16,535 nt of DNA, taken from NCBI GenBank assembly GCA_964436955.1, contig CAYTFC010000069.1:1-16535 (forward strand). The letters are read 5' to 3'. Below are positions 16,368 to 16,535 of the stretch, piece after piece. The position numbers were made by a program, and so were the translations under genes. The notes beneath the pieces were generated by a model that had not been told where the DNA came from, ran no database searches, and worked only from the letters and a program-made list of their open reading frames with translations. Numbering within the stretch: the first letter of the stretch is position 1; each line of letters begins with the position of its first letter. Source of the DNA: CAMFKD01 sp964436955 (lineage in GTDB: Bacteria > Chlamydiota > Chlamydiia > Chlamydiales > JAJFMA01).

Positions 16368-16392
16368 TATGTATAATTTCAGGGAAATTAGG
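16368..16392. repeat. Right terminal inverted repeat of the IS
   Basis: It matches the left end at 23 of 25 positions. On the plus strand it contains TATAAT at 16372-16377 pointing outwards towards the gene starting at 16483, though no good -35 lies 17 bp upstream. The 90 bp that follow (16393-16482) are AT-rich spacer. Confidence 0.85.
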
Positions 16393-16482
16393 ACGCTATT
16401 CGCTTAAAAAAAATCTACCAAATATATCTTGTATAGTTTATAAATTTTTAAATTAATATCGCTTTAACAGGTTAGTGAGGCT

Positions 16483-16535
16483 ATGAAGTTCATCTACAAG
16501 TGGTTAATAGCGCTTCTTTTGGCTATCGAACCCTC
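16483..16535 (+). CDS. Start of an unidentified gene with a hydrophobic N-terminus (partial)
   Basis: The first 17 codons read MKFIYKWLIALLLAIEP before the window ends. Lysines followed by a short hydrophobic run suggest a signal peptide or membrane anchor. This is the first possible ATG after an in-frame stop at 16465-16467. GAGG at 16477-16480 is only 2 bases from the ATG, which is unusually close, so the true start could be slightly downstream. The product cannot be identified from this fragment. The insertion sequence ends 90 bp upstream and may have changed its promoter region. Confidence 0.45.
   Translation, partial: MKFIYKWLIALLLAIEP

Larger units (their letters stand above)
14666..16392 (-). 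mobile_element. Complete IS1634/IS4-type insertion sequence, 1727 bp
   Basis: The ends are 25-bp imperfect inverted repeats at 14666-14690 and 16368-16392, each beginning CCTAATTTCCC from outside inwards and ending AATTATACATA, with 2 mismatches. A single intact DDE transposase fills the interior and its stop codon lies inside the left repeat. The element lies between smc and the next gene without breaking either visible reading frame. I see no target duplication: the left flank ends ATTACTC and the right begins ACGCTATT. The IS1634 group is known for variable, sometimes long duplications, so the lack of a short one does not rule out normal insertion. Intact ends and ORF suggest it is, or recently was, active. 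Confidence 0.88.

Noticed and set aside
1..16535. CRISPR array, prophage, toxin-antitoxin or defence island
   Set aside because: No regularly spaced repeats, phage structural genes, cas genes or recognisable toxin/antitoxin pair were seen on either strand.

Overview
The window looks like a chromosomal segment from a member of the phylum Chlamydiota, most likely an environmental (Parachlamydiales-type) lineage. The main argument is gene order. A heavy-metal P-type ATPase gene, a roughly 250-residue VIT1-like membrane protein gene and serS lie in the order I recall for Chlamydia trachomatis CT727 (annotated zntA), CT728 and CT729 (serS). Here that block is opened up by extra genes. A probable SopB/IpgD-like phosphoinositide phosphatase and a large Sel1-repeat protein also fit an intracellular, type-III-secreting lifestyle. 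The lineage call is inference; there is no rRNA or other marker in the window.

Layout, left to right. Positions 1-285 hold no intact gene but contain a 132-bp MITE-like element (38-169) with perfect 18-bp inverted ends and a 10-bp target duplication. Next, on the minus strand, come a 997-residue Sel1/TPR-repeat protein (286-3279, own promoter) and a metal-efflux P1B ATPase (3362-5356). The ATPase overlaps the upstream VIT1-like gene (5346-6101) by 11 bp, forming a two-gene metal-homeostasis operon. A divergent intergenic region then leads to two plus-strand genes, each with its own TGN-TATAAT promoter and strong Shine-Dalgarno. These are the Cx5R phosphatase (6239-8062) and a cysteine-free 408-residue protein of unknown function (8150-9376). 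A GC-rich, hairpin-prone spacer separates them from a small DUF1328-type membrane protein (9540-9713), whose stop codon overlaps that of serS (minus strand) in a shared TTAA. serS and smc are divergently transcribed from closely spaced sigma70-type promoters. The smc gene is full length. Twenty-five bases after it comes a complete IS1634/IS4-type insertion sequence (14666-16392) with 25-bp imperfect inverted ends and an intact DDE transposase. The window ends in the first 17 codons of a gene with a hydrophobic N-terminus.

How the genes fit together. The serS, smc and metal-operon genes are core housekeeping. The phosphatase/408-residue pair and the Sel1 protein look like lineage-specific host-interaction cargo placed among them. 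The mobile elements at both ends show that the region is plastic. I saw no CRISPR array, tRNA, rRNA, phage gene or recognisable defence system. The most interesting item is the probable inositol-phosphate phosphatase effector with its adjacent unknown partner.
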